Positions 1-6,659 of a stretch of 14,771 bases of DNA are shown here, one piece after another (within the stretch, counting starts at the first letter, position 1; each line of letters opens with the position of its first letter). The notes under the pieces were generated by a model, which saw only the letters and a program-made list of their open reading frames with translations, was not told the DNA's origin and ran no database searches. A program made the position numbers and the translations under genes. The DNA comes from Caryophanales bacterium UBA4100. Its GTDB lineage: Bacteria > Bacillota > Bacilli > Paenibacillales > UBA4045. Where the stretch lies: the NCBI GenBank assembly GCA_002383285.1, contig DFXU01000006.1, positions 1-14,771 on the forward strand, written 5' to 3'.

Positions 1-542
1 AGATCCTCTACTGTCACATTACGATAAGCCTCGAACAGCTGTGAAAGCCTCTCCATTCGCTCTGGCTCCCAGCCTGGCATCGTAAATTTAGGATTCTCAT
101 TAATCGTTCGAACAAGCTCCATCGGGTCTATATGTTGAATAAGGGCCTTCTCATAGAACAACGCATTAGAACCATCCTCTAACTCCTTATATAGATCAGT
201 CCGAATCCAATCGAATACGGGCATGAAGTTGTAGCAGATCGTTCTGGCGCCAACCTTCGCTAGCTTCTCAATCGTGCGTTTATAATTCTCTATATACTTA
301 TCCCGAGACGGTAATCCAAGCTTAATATCCTCGTGTACATTGACGCTCTCGACAACCTCAAGATGCAGCCCATAAGGCTTCACTCGTTCTTGGTAAGCTA
401 TAATCTTGTCTAATGGCCACTCCTCTCCAACGGGAACATCATGCAACGCCCACACAATACCCTCAACACCTGGAATTTGTTTGATTTGCTCTAGAGTGAC
501 TGTATCATTGCCATCACCATACCAGCGAAAAACCATCCGCAT
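1..542 (-). CDS. uxuA: Mannonate dehydratase (5' part, C-terminus beyond window)
   Basis: Not on the long-ORF scale because it is cut by the window edge; I translated it by hand. The first 180 residues are open from an ATG at 540-542. The protein begins MRMVFRWYGDGND and continues VTLEQIKQIPGVEGIVWALHDVPVG, then LHLEVVESVNVHEDIKLG and CYNFMPVFDW, the typical N-terminal half of mannonate dehydratase. This cytoplasmic metal-dependent enzyme converts D-mannonate to 2-keto-3-deoxygluconate in glucuronate catabolism; that is family knowledge. Family members are usually about 360 residues, so roughly half is visible. The second methionine at 534-536 is an alternative start, but the upstream AGGG about 10 nt away and the usual family N-terminus favour 542. 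It starts 21 bp after the stop of the methyltransferase gene, so it may be co-transcribed with it. Other uronate genes, if any, lie outside the window. Confidence 0.93.
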   Translation of the reverse strand, partial: MRMVFRWYGDGNDTVTLEQIKQIPGVEGIVWALHDVPVGEEWPLDKIIAYQERVKPYGLHLEVVESVNVHEDIKLGLPSRDKYIENYKRTIEKLAKVGARTICYNFMPVFDWIRTDLYKELEDGSNALFYEKALIQHIDPMELVRTINENPKFTMPGWEPERMERLSQLFEAYRNVTVED

Positions 543-563
543 CCGAACCAATCCCTTCGTAAA

Positions 564-1358
564 CTAATTGTTCATTGTCCTCTGCCGCAAGGCCTCGAAT
601 AATATCACGGTAGAAGCCATGGCTACATTGAGTGATTCAGCTTTACCTGGCATAGGGATATTCAAGTATTGATCCGCATATTGTGCAATATCCGCCCCGA
701 CCCCCTGACCTTCGTTACCAACAATGATCCAAGTATCCCTTGTGAGATCTGCATCATAGTAGTTTATCGCTTGCTCTAGTTGCGTAGAAACAACTTGCAC
801 GCCCTGGAGTTTGGCAAGAGGCAGAATCGTATGTAGATCGCAATCCACGATAGGTATATGATACATAGAGCCCATAGTTGCTCTAATCGTCTTCGCATTA
901 TACAGATCCACAGTGCCTTTACCTAATAATACTGCGCTAGCTCCTACAGCATCTGCACTGCGGATAATGGTCCCAAGATTCCCAGGATCCTGAATGCCGT
1001 CCAATACCATAACCAGAGAACGATGATCGTTAATGATATCCTTTACCGCGGTCTTACTCTTATGCATGACAGCCACAGCAGCTTGTGGGGTGATCGTATT
1101 ACAAATTTTGGATAATACAGCTTCACTAACTCCAACAAGTTCTACATCCATCTGAAGGTACTGTGTTATGTCGTTCGGAAGACCTCGTTCTAACGAAAAA
1201 ATAAGCGTCTCCATAGGGACGCTATATATGAGTGCTTCCTGTACAAGGTGCACTCCTTCAATCATATATTTGTTCTCACGGTCTCGGTGCTTCCTATCAA
1301 GTAAAGCTGCCCATTGTTTAACACGGTGGTTATGAACAGATACAATCTCTGATGCCAC
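564..1358 (-). CDS. ysgA: TrmH/SpoU-family RNA 2'-O-methyltransferase (YsgA-like)
   Basis: The 264-residue protein has an N-terminal substrate-binding part (about 1-95) with the KYMIEGVHLVQEAL signature at 30-43, followed by a SpoU methyltransferase domain. All three trefoil-knot motifs are present: DPGNLGTIIRSADA at 124-137 with the conserved Asn127 and Arg133, VGNEGQG at 213-219, and IPMPGKAESLNVAMA at 234-248. It should transfer methyl from S-adenosylmethionine to a ribose of 23S rRNA, although the exact nucleotide cannot be told from sequence. The start is a GTG with GGGAG 10 nt upstream. In B. subtilis, ysgA lies close to sspI, as I recall; here sspI is also nearby but separated by a ktr gene, which supports a YsgA rather than an RlmB assignment. 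It follows the ktr gene by 48 bp and probably shares its transcript. Confidence 0.9.
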   Translation of the reverse strand: MASEIVSVHNHRVKQWAALLDRKHRDRENKYMIEGVHLVQEALIYSVPMETLIFSLERGLPNDITQYLQMDVELVGVSEAVLSKICNTITPQAAVAVMHKSKTAVKDIINDHRSLVMVLDGIQDPGNLGTIIRSADAVGASAVLLGKGTVDLYNAKTIRATMGSMYHIPIVDCDLHTILPLAKLQGVQVVSTQLEQAINYYDADLTRDTWIIVGNEGQGVGADIAQYADQYLNIPMPGKAESLNVAMASTVILFEALRQRTMNN

Positions 1359-1406
1359 TTGTCTAAGTCTCCCTCAATCCAAGATTAAACGACTTAATTC
1401 TGAATG

Positions 1407-2069
1407 TTATGTAAAGCTGGTTTCAAACTTTTGCAGGTCCTCATTCTTACCTACAACAACAAGCACATCATTCTCTTGAATGAGATCCTCAGCATGGGGA
1501 GCTATGTTCATCTTTCCATTCTGACTCTTGATGCCCATTACGTTGCATTGGAATTTATTACGAATATCCAATTGGCGTAAGTTCTTACCTATAAGTAAAG
1601 GACCAACCTGTAAATCCACAATACTATAATCATCGGATAATTCAATGTGATCAAGGATATTCGGGGAAATTAGATTATGAGCAACACGGTGGCCCATATC
1701 TCGCTCTGGATAAATAACCTTATCTGCCCCTATCTTAGCCAATACCTTACCGTGTAATTCATTCTGCGCCTTTGCTACGAGCATCTTCACACCCATATCC
1801 TTTAGAATCAATGTCGTTAAGATACTTGCCTGAATGTCTTGTCCTATAGCGACTACTACTACATCGAAGTTACGCAGACCAAGTGCACGGAGCGCTTCTT
1901 CATCCGTTGAATCTGCTTGTACTGCATGTGTAACCATATTGATTACTTCTTGCGTGCGATGCTCATCGCTATCAACAGCCAGCACTTCAAAATTTAAGTT
2001 GTAAAGGGTTCTCGCTACACTTGAGCCAAATCGACCCATACCTATAATTGCAAATTGCTTCTTCTGCAT
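1407..2069 (-). CDS. ktrC: Ktr potassium uptake system RCK subunit (KtrA/KtrC)
   Basis: This 220-residue cytoplasmic protein has the two-domain layout of KtrA/KtrC. The RCK_N Rossmann domain covers about 5-125, with the nucleotide-binding loop GMGRFG at 10-15 and an acidic residue (Asp33) at the end of the second strand. The family signature RNFDVVVVAIG...QASILTTLILK follows, then IGADKVIYPERDMG. The RCK_C domain at about 137-220 is the part that binds cyclic di-AMP in characterised relatives. Octameric rings of such proteins gate the KtrB/KtrD potassium channel in response to ATP/ADP. No membrane-subunit gene is adjacent, which fits the solitary KtrC type, but sequence alone does not separate KtrA from KtrC and the symbol is tentative. 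The ATG at 2067-2069 is preceded by GAGGA about 10 nt away. It is transcribed divergently from sspI. Confidence 0.9.
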   Translation of the reverse strand: MQKKQFAIIGMGRFGSSVARTLYNLNFEVLAVDSDEHRTQEVINMVTHAVQADSTDEEALRALGLRNFDVVVVAIGQDIQASILTTLILKDMGVKMLVAKAQNELHGKVLAKIGADKVIYPERDMGHRVAHNLISPNILDHIELSDDYSIVDLQVGPLLIGKNLRQLDIRNKFQCNVMGIKSQNGKMNIAPHAEDLIQENDVLVVVGKNEDLQKFETSFT

Positions 2070-2109
2070 CCTTACCGCTTCCTCTCTAGCCTTCGATCAA
2101 ATATTGAAC

Positions 2110-2118
2110 ATTATAACA
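2110..2118 (-). promoter_or_regulatory. Probable sigma-A extended -10 promoter of the ktr gene
   Basis: On the minus strand a perfect TATAAT (plus-strand 2110-2115) is preceded by TG plus one base, giving an extended -10 element. No good -35 hexamer sits 16-18 nt upstream, which is tolerable for an extended -10. The predicted start near 2103 leaves a leader of about 34 nt before the ktr ATG. Confidence 0.55.
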
Positions 2119-2163
2119 CAACAGGTGCATTAATTCCCACAACATGCCATTTAATAATCGTAA

Positions 2164-2193
2164 GCATGAACGATGTGATTTTGACACATAGTA
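2164..2193 (+). promoter_or_regulatory. Candidate sigma-G (forespore) promoter of sspI
   Basis: GCATG at 2164-2168 matches the sigma-G -35 pattern GHATR. After exactly 18 bp, CATAGTA at 2187-2193 matches the -10 pattern CATnHTA except for G in the fifth place. Transcription would begin near 2200, just ahead of the GGAGGT at 2213-2218. SASP genes are known sigma-G targets, so the assignment agrees with the gene it precedes. Confidence 0.55.
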
Positions 2194-2228
2194 ATTATAG
2201 AATACACTATGTGGAGGTTAATCACTCA

Positions 2229-2450
2229 GTGAAAACATTAAATTTACGCCAAGCGATTATACAACGTGTGCAGGACAAATCCAATGAAGAGTTATTAGAT
2301 GTTATCGAAGGCTCGATCGGTAACGACGAGAGAGCTTTACCAGGATTAGGTGTGTTATTCGAGATGATCTGGAATCATATTGATGAGCAACAGCAGCAAG
2401 CACTCGTAACAGCTCTCAACGAATCCTTATCGCTCGAGGCCCGCGTGTAA
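2229..2450 (+). CDS. sspI: Small acid-soluble spore protein SspI
   Basis: The protein is 73 residues from a GTG start and reads VKTLNLRQAIIQRVQDK, then a middle containing LPGLGVLFEMIWNHID. LNLRQAI near the N-terminus and LPGLGVLFE(M/V)IW in the centre are hallmark segments of the SspI family, and the length matches the usual value of about 70. It is a minor spore-core SASP made only in the forespore; its molecular role is not well known. The open frame extends upstream, but the GTG is chosen because GGAGGT (2213-2218) lies 10 nt before it and because the family starts just ahead of LNLRQA. It is the only plus-strand gene in the window. Its last 24 bp overlap the 3' end of the convergent Gfo/Idh gene. 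Confidence 0.92.
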   Translation: MKTLNLRQAIIQRVQDKSNEELLDVIEGSIGNDERALPGLGVLFEMIWNHIDEQQQQALVTALNESLSLEARV

Positions 2451-2455
2451 GGATT
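2422..2455. repeat. Inverted repeat spanning both convergent stop codons
   Basis: AATCCTTA at 2422-2429 and TAAGGATT at 2448-2455 are perfect 8-bp inverted arms. The left arm contains the stop codon of the minus-strand Gfo/Idh gene (2427-2429) and the right arm contains the stop of sspI (2448-2450). An inner CGC/GCG pair can extend the stem. Neither side has a T-run, so this is not a standard intrinsic terminator, but both transcripts would carry the hairpin at their coding end. Confidence 0.6.
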
Positions 2456-3533
2456 GTATAGGCATTGCTTCAGGTCGTTCACAGGTGCTCTTCATCATAT
2501 AATGGCGTCCTTCTGCAGATGAATCATGAAAAGCATGCATAGCCTCAAGAACATGATAAGCCATGTCACCATGTGCACGATGTGTGCGATTATTACGGAT
2601 AGCGTAGGCCATATCCATAACACCAATTCCTCGATTGTTATCCGTATATCCATGAGTCAATGGAATTTGGCGCCATTCCTGCTCATTAAATCGGCGGAGC
2701 AGTACAGGACCACCGAACGTATTTGGGTCTGGAACACTTAATGTACCTAGGCTGCCGTAGATCTCTATGTTAGGTAATCGATGTCCTCCGAACACATCGA
2801 AGCTTGTGATAATGGTGCCAACAGCGCCAGATGCGAACTCCAAAATACCCGTTACATGTGTTGGAGTTTCCACTGTTATCTTCTTACCGAGCTTCTTCTC
2901 ACTGCGAATTGTCCGTTCTGGATAGGATATTCGAGTTGATCCCGTTACTCTCTGGATTGGACCCAATAAGGTTACTAATGCAGTTAAGTAATACGGACCC
3001 ATGTCGTACATCGGACCACCGCCGACCTCGTAATAAAACTCAGGGTCTGGATGCCAGCCTTCGTGTCCACCACCCATCATGAACGCGCTTGCTGCCACAG
3101 GTGTCCCTATCCAGCCTTCATCGATTAATTTGCGACAAGTTTGGATTCCACCGCCCATGAAGGTTTCTGGTGCACTAGCGACGAGCAAGCCTCTTTCTCT
3201 AGCCAACTCTAAGATGCTTAGTCCTTCCTCTCTCGTTACAGTAAAGGGCTTCTCAGTGTATACGTGCTTACCCGCCTCAAGCGCTTGTAAGCATACTTGA
3301 GCATGAGCTTTGGGAATCGTTAGATTTATAACAATTTCAATCTCCTTGTTCGCAAGCAAGTCTTCGGGAGAACAGGCAATAGGTATACCATATTCCGCTG
3401 CACGCTCCTGTGCTCTAGTTAAATCGAGATCAGCACATGCAACTACCTGAAGATTATTATATTTAGTGCAATTGTTCAAATAAGCTTTACTAATATTGCC
3501 ACAACCAATGATACCTACCTTAACCTTATCCAT
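2427..3533 (-). CDS. Gfo/Idh/MocA-family oxidoreductase (His-lacking variant)
   Basis: The protein is 368 residues from the chosen start. An N-terminal NAD(P)-binding Rossmann fold begins VKVGIIGCGNIS (glycine motif about 8-13) and includes the family TEKP motif (Lys95 within 93-96). The C-terminal alpha/beta domain holds GGGPMYDMGPYYLT at 171-184. In the usual family pattern D-x-G-x-H the histidine is catalytic; here Asp177 is kept but the fifth position is Tyr181. The frame allows an ATG at 3548, but GGAG lies 9 nt before the ATG at 3531-3533, which I therefore prefer. It is the last gene of the lacI-type operon, 27 bp after the ThuA-like gene. It probably oxidises or reduces a sugar or sugar derivative; the substrate is unknown. 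Its 3' end overlaps sspI by 24 bp. Confidence 0.88.
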   Translation of the reverse strand: MDKVKVGIIGCGNISKAYLNNCTKYNNLQVVACADLDLTRAQERAAEYGIPIACSPEDLLANKEIEIVINLTIPKAHAQVCLQALEAGKHVYTEKPFTVTREEGLSILELARERGLLVASAPETFMGGGIQTCRKLIDEGWIGTPVAASAFMMGGGHEGWHPDPEFYYEVGGGPMYDMGPYYLTALVTLLGPIQRVTGSTRISYPERTIRSEKKLGKKITVETPTHVTGILEFASGAVGTIITSFDVFGGHRLPNIEIYGSLGTLSVPDPNTFGGPVLLRRFNEQEWRQIPLTHGYTDNNRGIGVMDMAYAIRNNRTHRAHGDMAYHVLEAMHAFHDSSAEGRHYMMKSTCERPEAMPIQSLHAGLER

Positions 3534-3560
3534 GGTCACATACTCCATTCTTCCGCAATT

Positions 3561-4187
3561 TTACCTAGTTGCCCATAATAATCCGCGTTTCATTAATTCA
3601 AGAACTTGTGGCATACTCACAATGTTAGCGACATGTCCCAATGTATTGTGGTAAACCTTGCCCTTACCATAAGCTGTTGTCCAGATTACAGGCATCTTAA
3701 CCTCACCAAAGTTCGTGGTTGCATGAATCTTAATTGCCGGGTCAACATGCATGTAATATTGCTCAGAAACCACAATAAAATCTTCGATTCCCTTTGTTAG
3801 GGGATGAGCTTGATCCACCATATTCACTTCATATGTGACACCGTCATTGCCAGGATGTGCTACCCATTGACCACCGACCATGTACTGGTATTCCACTTCA
3901 TTCCGGAAGGAATCAGACATTCCTCCATGACAGCCCGCTATCCCGGTTCCGCCCTCTTTGACCGCATTGAGTAATGGCTGAAGCTGTTCCTTCTCAATCT
4001 TTCCCATCGTCCAAATCGGTACGATCAGATCAATCGTTGACATCTTCTCAACATCCTTGTAGCTGTCCAACGTATCTGAAATCTCCACATCATAGTTTTC
4101 TTCCTTTAACAATCCGCCAAGAATACCCGCTACTTGCTCGGGCTCATGTCCATCCCAACCACCCCATACGATTAACGCTTTTTTCAT
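3561..4187 (-). CDS. ThuA-like domain protein (sugar metabolism)
   Basis: The 208-residue protein is a single ThuA-like domain with a class-I-glutamine-amidotransferase-like fold. Visible landmarks are KALIVWGGWDGHEPEQ at 3-18, the elbow-like GCHGGMSDSFRNEVEYQYMV beginning at 85, the His-rich GGQWVAHPG at 105-113, SEQYYMHVDP at 141-150 and VYHNTLGH at 178-185. No signal peptide or membrane segment is seen, so it is cytoplasmic. In rhizobia and Agrobacterium, ThuA acts with the Gfo/Idh enzyme ThuB in catabolism of trehalose and related disaccharides. Here it is placed between two Gfo/Idh genes, which suggests a comparable role (inference). The start has AGGAGTG about 7 nt upstream of ATG. The gap to the preceding gene is 35 bp with no terminator, so it is part of the operon. 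Confidence 0.87.
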   Translation of the reverse strand: MKKALIVWGGWDGHEPEQVAGILGGLLKEENYDVEISDTLDSYKDVEKMSTIDLIVPIWTMGKIEKEQLQPLLNAVKEGGTGIAGCHGGMSDSFRNEVEYQYMVGGQWVAHPGNDGVTYEVNMVDQAHPLTKGIEDFIVVSEQYYMHVDPAIKIHATTNFGEVKMPVIWTTAYGKGKVYHNTLGHVANIVSMPQVLELMKRGLLWATR

Positions 4188-4222
4188 GTAAGATCACTCC
4201 TAATTTTTATTATTTTATACGC

Positions 4223-5386
4223 TTACATTTCACTAATCTGGACCCAGCGACGCTCATCTATGGAGCGCTCCACCGCCTCAAGCACTTCCTGACACTTCAC
4301 ACCATCGACGAAATTCGGTGCAGGCTGCCTATCCTCCTTCAATGCCTCCATCAATTCAACAACCTCATGAGTGAAGGTCTGCCCATAACCAATCGTGTGA
4401 CCAGCAGGCCACCAATGATCCATATATGCATGTGCAGGGTCCGTAGCCAGAACTCTTCGAAAGCCTTGCACATCCTCCGCGTCATCCATAAAGTACACTT
4501 GAAGCTCATTCATACGCTCGAAATCGAATTTCACACTACCCTTACTGCCATTAATTTCAAAAGAATTCGTACAACGATGCCCTGCCGCAAAACGTGTTGC
4601 TTCAAAGCTGCCTAACGCTCCATTCTCAAACCGTGTTAAGAACAAAGTAGCATCATCCACATCCACTGCTCCTCTAGGCGCATCCTTACCTACCTTAGCA
4701 CCGCTTAATCCTGTCATAGCACTTGCGATTGGACGTTCCTTAATGAAGGTCTCACTCATCCCCATAACCTCACTAAACTCGCCAACTAGGAATCTAGCCA
4801 TATCAATGAGATGTGCACCTAGATCCCCATGGGAACCAGAGCCAGCAATACTCTTCTGTAATCGCCACACCAACGGGAATTCCGGATCAAGAATCCAATC
4901 CTGCAAGAAATTGGAGCGGAAGTGATAGATCTGACCAAGCCTGCCATCTGCTACGAGCTTCTTCGCCAGCTGTACGGCTGGTGCATATCGATAGTTAAAG
5001 CCAATCATATGCTTAATCCCAGCTTCTTCTGCAACTGCCAGCATCTCTCGAGAGTCTGCGAGTGATAGAGCAAGCGGCTTCTCACAGAATACATGCTTAC
5101 CTGCTCGTGCTGCGGCGATAGCAATATCCTTGTGGGCGTCACTTGGCGCATTAATATCGATAACGTCGATATCATCTCTCTTTAGCAGCTCCTGCCAATC
5201 TGTAACGGACTCCTCCCAGCCAAATTGCTTAGCAGCTTGAGCCACAGCAGCACCATCACGTCCGCAGATCACCTTCATTATTGGTTTAGGAGTATCAGGA
5301 AAATACATCGGAACACTTCTATAAGCTTCACTGTGTGCTTTCCCCATAAATTTGTATCCAATCATGCCAATACGAAACTCATCCAT
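4223..5386 (-). CDS. Gfo/Idh/MocA-family oxidoreductase
   Basis: This 387-residue enzyme starts FRIGMIGYKFMGKAHSEAY, a variant Rossmann glycine motif (GYKFMG, 10-15) typical of one Gfo/Idh subfamily. FCEKPLALS (Lys103) and the catalytic-type pattern GDLGAHLID with Asp188 and His192 are intact, unlike the second oxidoreductase of the operon. It should be an NAD(P)-dependent sugar or cyclitol dehydrogenase, cytoplasmic, of about the usual length. The ATG is preceded by AGAGGAGG with 7 nt spacing, one of the strongest ribosome sites in the window. It follows the lacI-type gene by 28 bp and precedes the ThuA-like gene by 35 bp. Inositol or glucose-fructose specificity cannot be assigned from the sequence alone. 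Confidence 0.9.
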   Translation of the reverse strand: MDEFRIGMIGYKFMGKAHSEAYRSVPMYFPDTPKPIMKVICGRDGAAVAQAAKQFGWEESVTDWQELLKRDDIDVIDINAPSDAHKDIAIAAARAGKHVFCEKPLALSLADSREMLAVAEEAGIKHMIGFNYRYAPAVQLAKKLVADGRLGQIYHFRSNFLQDWILDPEFPLVWRLQKSIAGSGSHGDLGAHLIDMARFLVGEFSEVMGMSETFIKERPIASAMTGLSGAKVGKDAPRGAVDVDDATLFLTRFENGALGSFEATRFAAGHRCTNSFEINGSKGSVKFDFERMNELQVYFMDDAEDVQGFRRVLATDPAHAYMDHWWPAGHTIGYGQTFTHEVVELMEALKEDRQPAPNFVDGVKCQEVLEAVERSIDERRWVQISEM

Positions 5387-5414
5387 TCAAACGCCTCCTC
5401 TTCATATTCGTAAA

Positions 5415-6428
5415 TCAGATGTTTGTTGACCTTATTATCAAGCGAGTTGGCAGCTTCTCCTCGAAGGGATCACCAATTAGCTTCCCACTCATTCGATCTA
5501 ACAATTTATTGGTAGCAAGCTGACCCATCTCGAACAACGGCACTTCTACAGTAGTAAGCGGTGGATTACAGAACTGAGCTATGTCTGCATTATCATATCC
5601 TACAACAGTCAAATCTTCATAGCTGATACCAAGCTCATTCAGACCTTGAATTAATCCGATTGCCATTCGATCATTCGAGGCGAATACAGCATCGATATGT
5701 TCATGGATACCTGCTATTGTATGTGCTAATTCATAGCCGCTCTTCCGGCTGAAGTTTCCCTCGAATATGAGAGAGGCATCAAAGGTAATATCATGGTCCA
5801 ATAATGCGGCTCTGTACCCTGCTAGACGATCTTCACTATTCGAATACTCTAGAGGTCCATTAATGAAGGCGATACGTCTATGTCCTGACCTAACCAGATG
5901 CCTTACCATCTCATAACTACCTGTGATATGATCTGCATCTACTGAGTCGGCTAGAAGTCCAGCAAATCGTTGACCTATTAAGCAGATCGGATGCTTATCC
6001 TCTAACAGTGCGGATATAGAAGCACGATCTTCTGGGATATCTCTACGACCTAACAGAATCAAGGCATCGACCTTCCTTGCATGGAATAATCTTAAGTAAT
6101 CTAGATTTCCCTCAATACTAGCGAACATGAGCAGCAGATCGTAGCCTCTTTCATTCGCCGCCTGACCAATACCGCTTAGAATTTCGGCAAAATAGTATTT
6201 CGAGAACAGGTGAACCTTCGGCAATAACGGTAAAATCACACCTAAGTTCCCACTGCGTCGGCGAACAAAATTCTGTGCTAGAGCATTTGGAGTATATTGC
6301 AGCTCTGCAGCTGCTTTAATAACAGCTTGCTTAGTATGCTCCCGAATCGGACCAATATTATTAAATACACGTGAGACAGTCGCTTCGGAAACTCCAGCTA
6401 AGCGAGCTACATCTTTCCTCGTTGTAAT
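5415..6428 (-). CDS. LacI/GalR-family transcriptional regulator
   Basis: The N-terminal helix-turn-helix reads TTRKDVARLAGVSEATVSRVFNN, followed by the hinge segment YTPNALAQNFVRRRSG and a periplasmic-binding-protein-like sensor domain (IGVILPLLPKV-type start, GYDNADIAQFCNPPLTTVEVP near the end). It should repress the operon it heads until a sugar ligand is bound. The start is a problem. No ATG, GTG or TTG lies where LacI proteins normally begin; an ATT at 6426-6428 does, giving 337 residues, 4 nt after GGGGGGAGG. The in-frame GTGs at 6480-6482 and 6459-6461 have no ribosome site, and the former coincides with the predicted transcription start and lies within the operator. I chose the ATT; the GTG at 6482 would give 355 residues. 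Downstream genes follow within 28-35 bp. Confidence 0.9.
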   Translation of the reverse strand: MTTRKDVARLAGVSEATVSRVFNNIGPIREHTKQAVIKAAAELQYTPNALAQNFVRRRSGNLGVILPLLPKVHLFSKYYFAEILSGIGQAANERGYDLLLMFASIEGNLDYLRLFHARKVDALILLGRRDIPEDRASISALLEDKHPICLIGQRFAGLLADSVDADHITGSYEMVRHLVRSGHRRIAFINGPLEYSNSEDRLAGYRAALLDHDITFDASLIFEGNFSRKSGYELAHTIAGIHEHIDAVFASNDRMAIGLIQGLNELGISYEDLTVVGYDNADIAQFCNPPLTTVEVPLFEMGQLATNKLLDRMSGKLIGDPFEEKLPTRLIIRSTNI

Positions 6429-6429
6429 G

Positions 6430-6441
6430 TGTCCTCCCCCC
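6430..6441 (-). promoter_or_regulatory. Strong Shine-Dalgarno of the lacI-type gene
   Basis: Minus-strand AAGGGGGGAGG lies just upstream of the ATT codon at 6426-6428, with 4 nt between GGAGG and ATT, or more if the upstream G-run pairs. It is too good a ribosome site to ignore and lies far inside the reading frame if translation began at the GTG at 6482. It therefore decides the start in favour of a codon close downstream. Confidence 0.6.
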
Positions 6442-6474
6442 TTATTTAGAGTATATTTCACTATAGATACTTTT

Positions 6475-6490
6475 ATGTACACGCGTACAT
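6475..6490. promoter_or_regulatory. LacI-family operator (palindrome with central CG)
   Basis: ATGTACACGCGTACAT has 6-bp perfect arms (ATGTAC/GTACAT) and a CG exactly at the centre, as in LacI/GalR operators. It overlaps the last bases of the -10 and covers the predicted transcription start, an ideal repression position. Read as a catabolite-repression site (TGWAANCGNTNWCA) it has two mismatches, so CcpA binding is a weaker alternative. Confidence 0.75.
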
Positions 6491-6517
6491 TTTACGTTCT
6501 ATAACACCATTTGTCAA
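6489..6517 (-). promoter_or_regulatory. Sigma-A promoter of the lacI-type operon
   Basis: On the minus strand a consensus TTGACA (6512-6517) is separated by exactly 17 bp from TAAAAT (6489-6494). Transcription should start near 6482, giving a leader of about 54 nt before the ATT codon. It drives the regulator and the three following metabolic genes. Confidence 0.85.
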
Positions 6518-6564
6518 TGGAATTACATACTTCTCCTATGAATAGATGTTACATAATCAGACTA

Positions 6565-6613
6565 TTGAGAAAGTCAATTGACCGGATTCCTAGTGAAATA
6601 TTGACTTTCTCAA
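6565..6613. repeat. 14-bp perfect inverted repeat downstream of prfC
   Basis: TTGAGAAAGTCAAT at 6565-6578 is matched by its exact reverse complement at 6600-6613, with a 21-nt spacer. It lies between the prfC stop (6660) and the lacI-type operon promoter (6512). The stem is AT-rich and is not followed by a T-run on either strand, so termination by it is uncertain. A protein-binding site is the other option. Confidence 0.7.
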
Positions 6614-6659
6614 CAAGCTGACATCATACTGTTAAGCGGCTCGGTTCTTAATCAAGTAA

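Noticed and set aside
2055..2228. Upstream extension of the sspI reading frame
   Set aside because: It overlaps the promoter region and ktr start, lacks SspI homology, and the GGAGGT-GTG start lies inside it.
4188..4222. AT-rich TATAAAAT-like stretch before the ThuA-like gene as an internal promoter
   Set aside because: No -35 match at suitable spacing; the genes are close enough to share the upstream promoter.
4262..4271. 10-bp palindrome GGAGCGCTCC
   Set aside because: Lies within the Gfo/Idh coding region, away from any promoter, and is short enough to occur by chance.
3974..4615. 213-codon plus-strand open frame
   Set aside because: It lies antisense to the ThuA-like and Gfo/Idh genes, has no ribosome site, spans their junction and encodes a low-quality His/Leu/Thr-rich sequence with no domain.
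6475..6490. Catabolite-repression (cre) element
   Set aside because: Two mismatches to the consensus; a LacI-type gene directly downstream explains the palindrome better. Kept only as an alternative.
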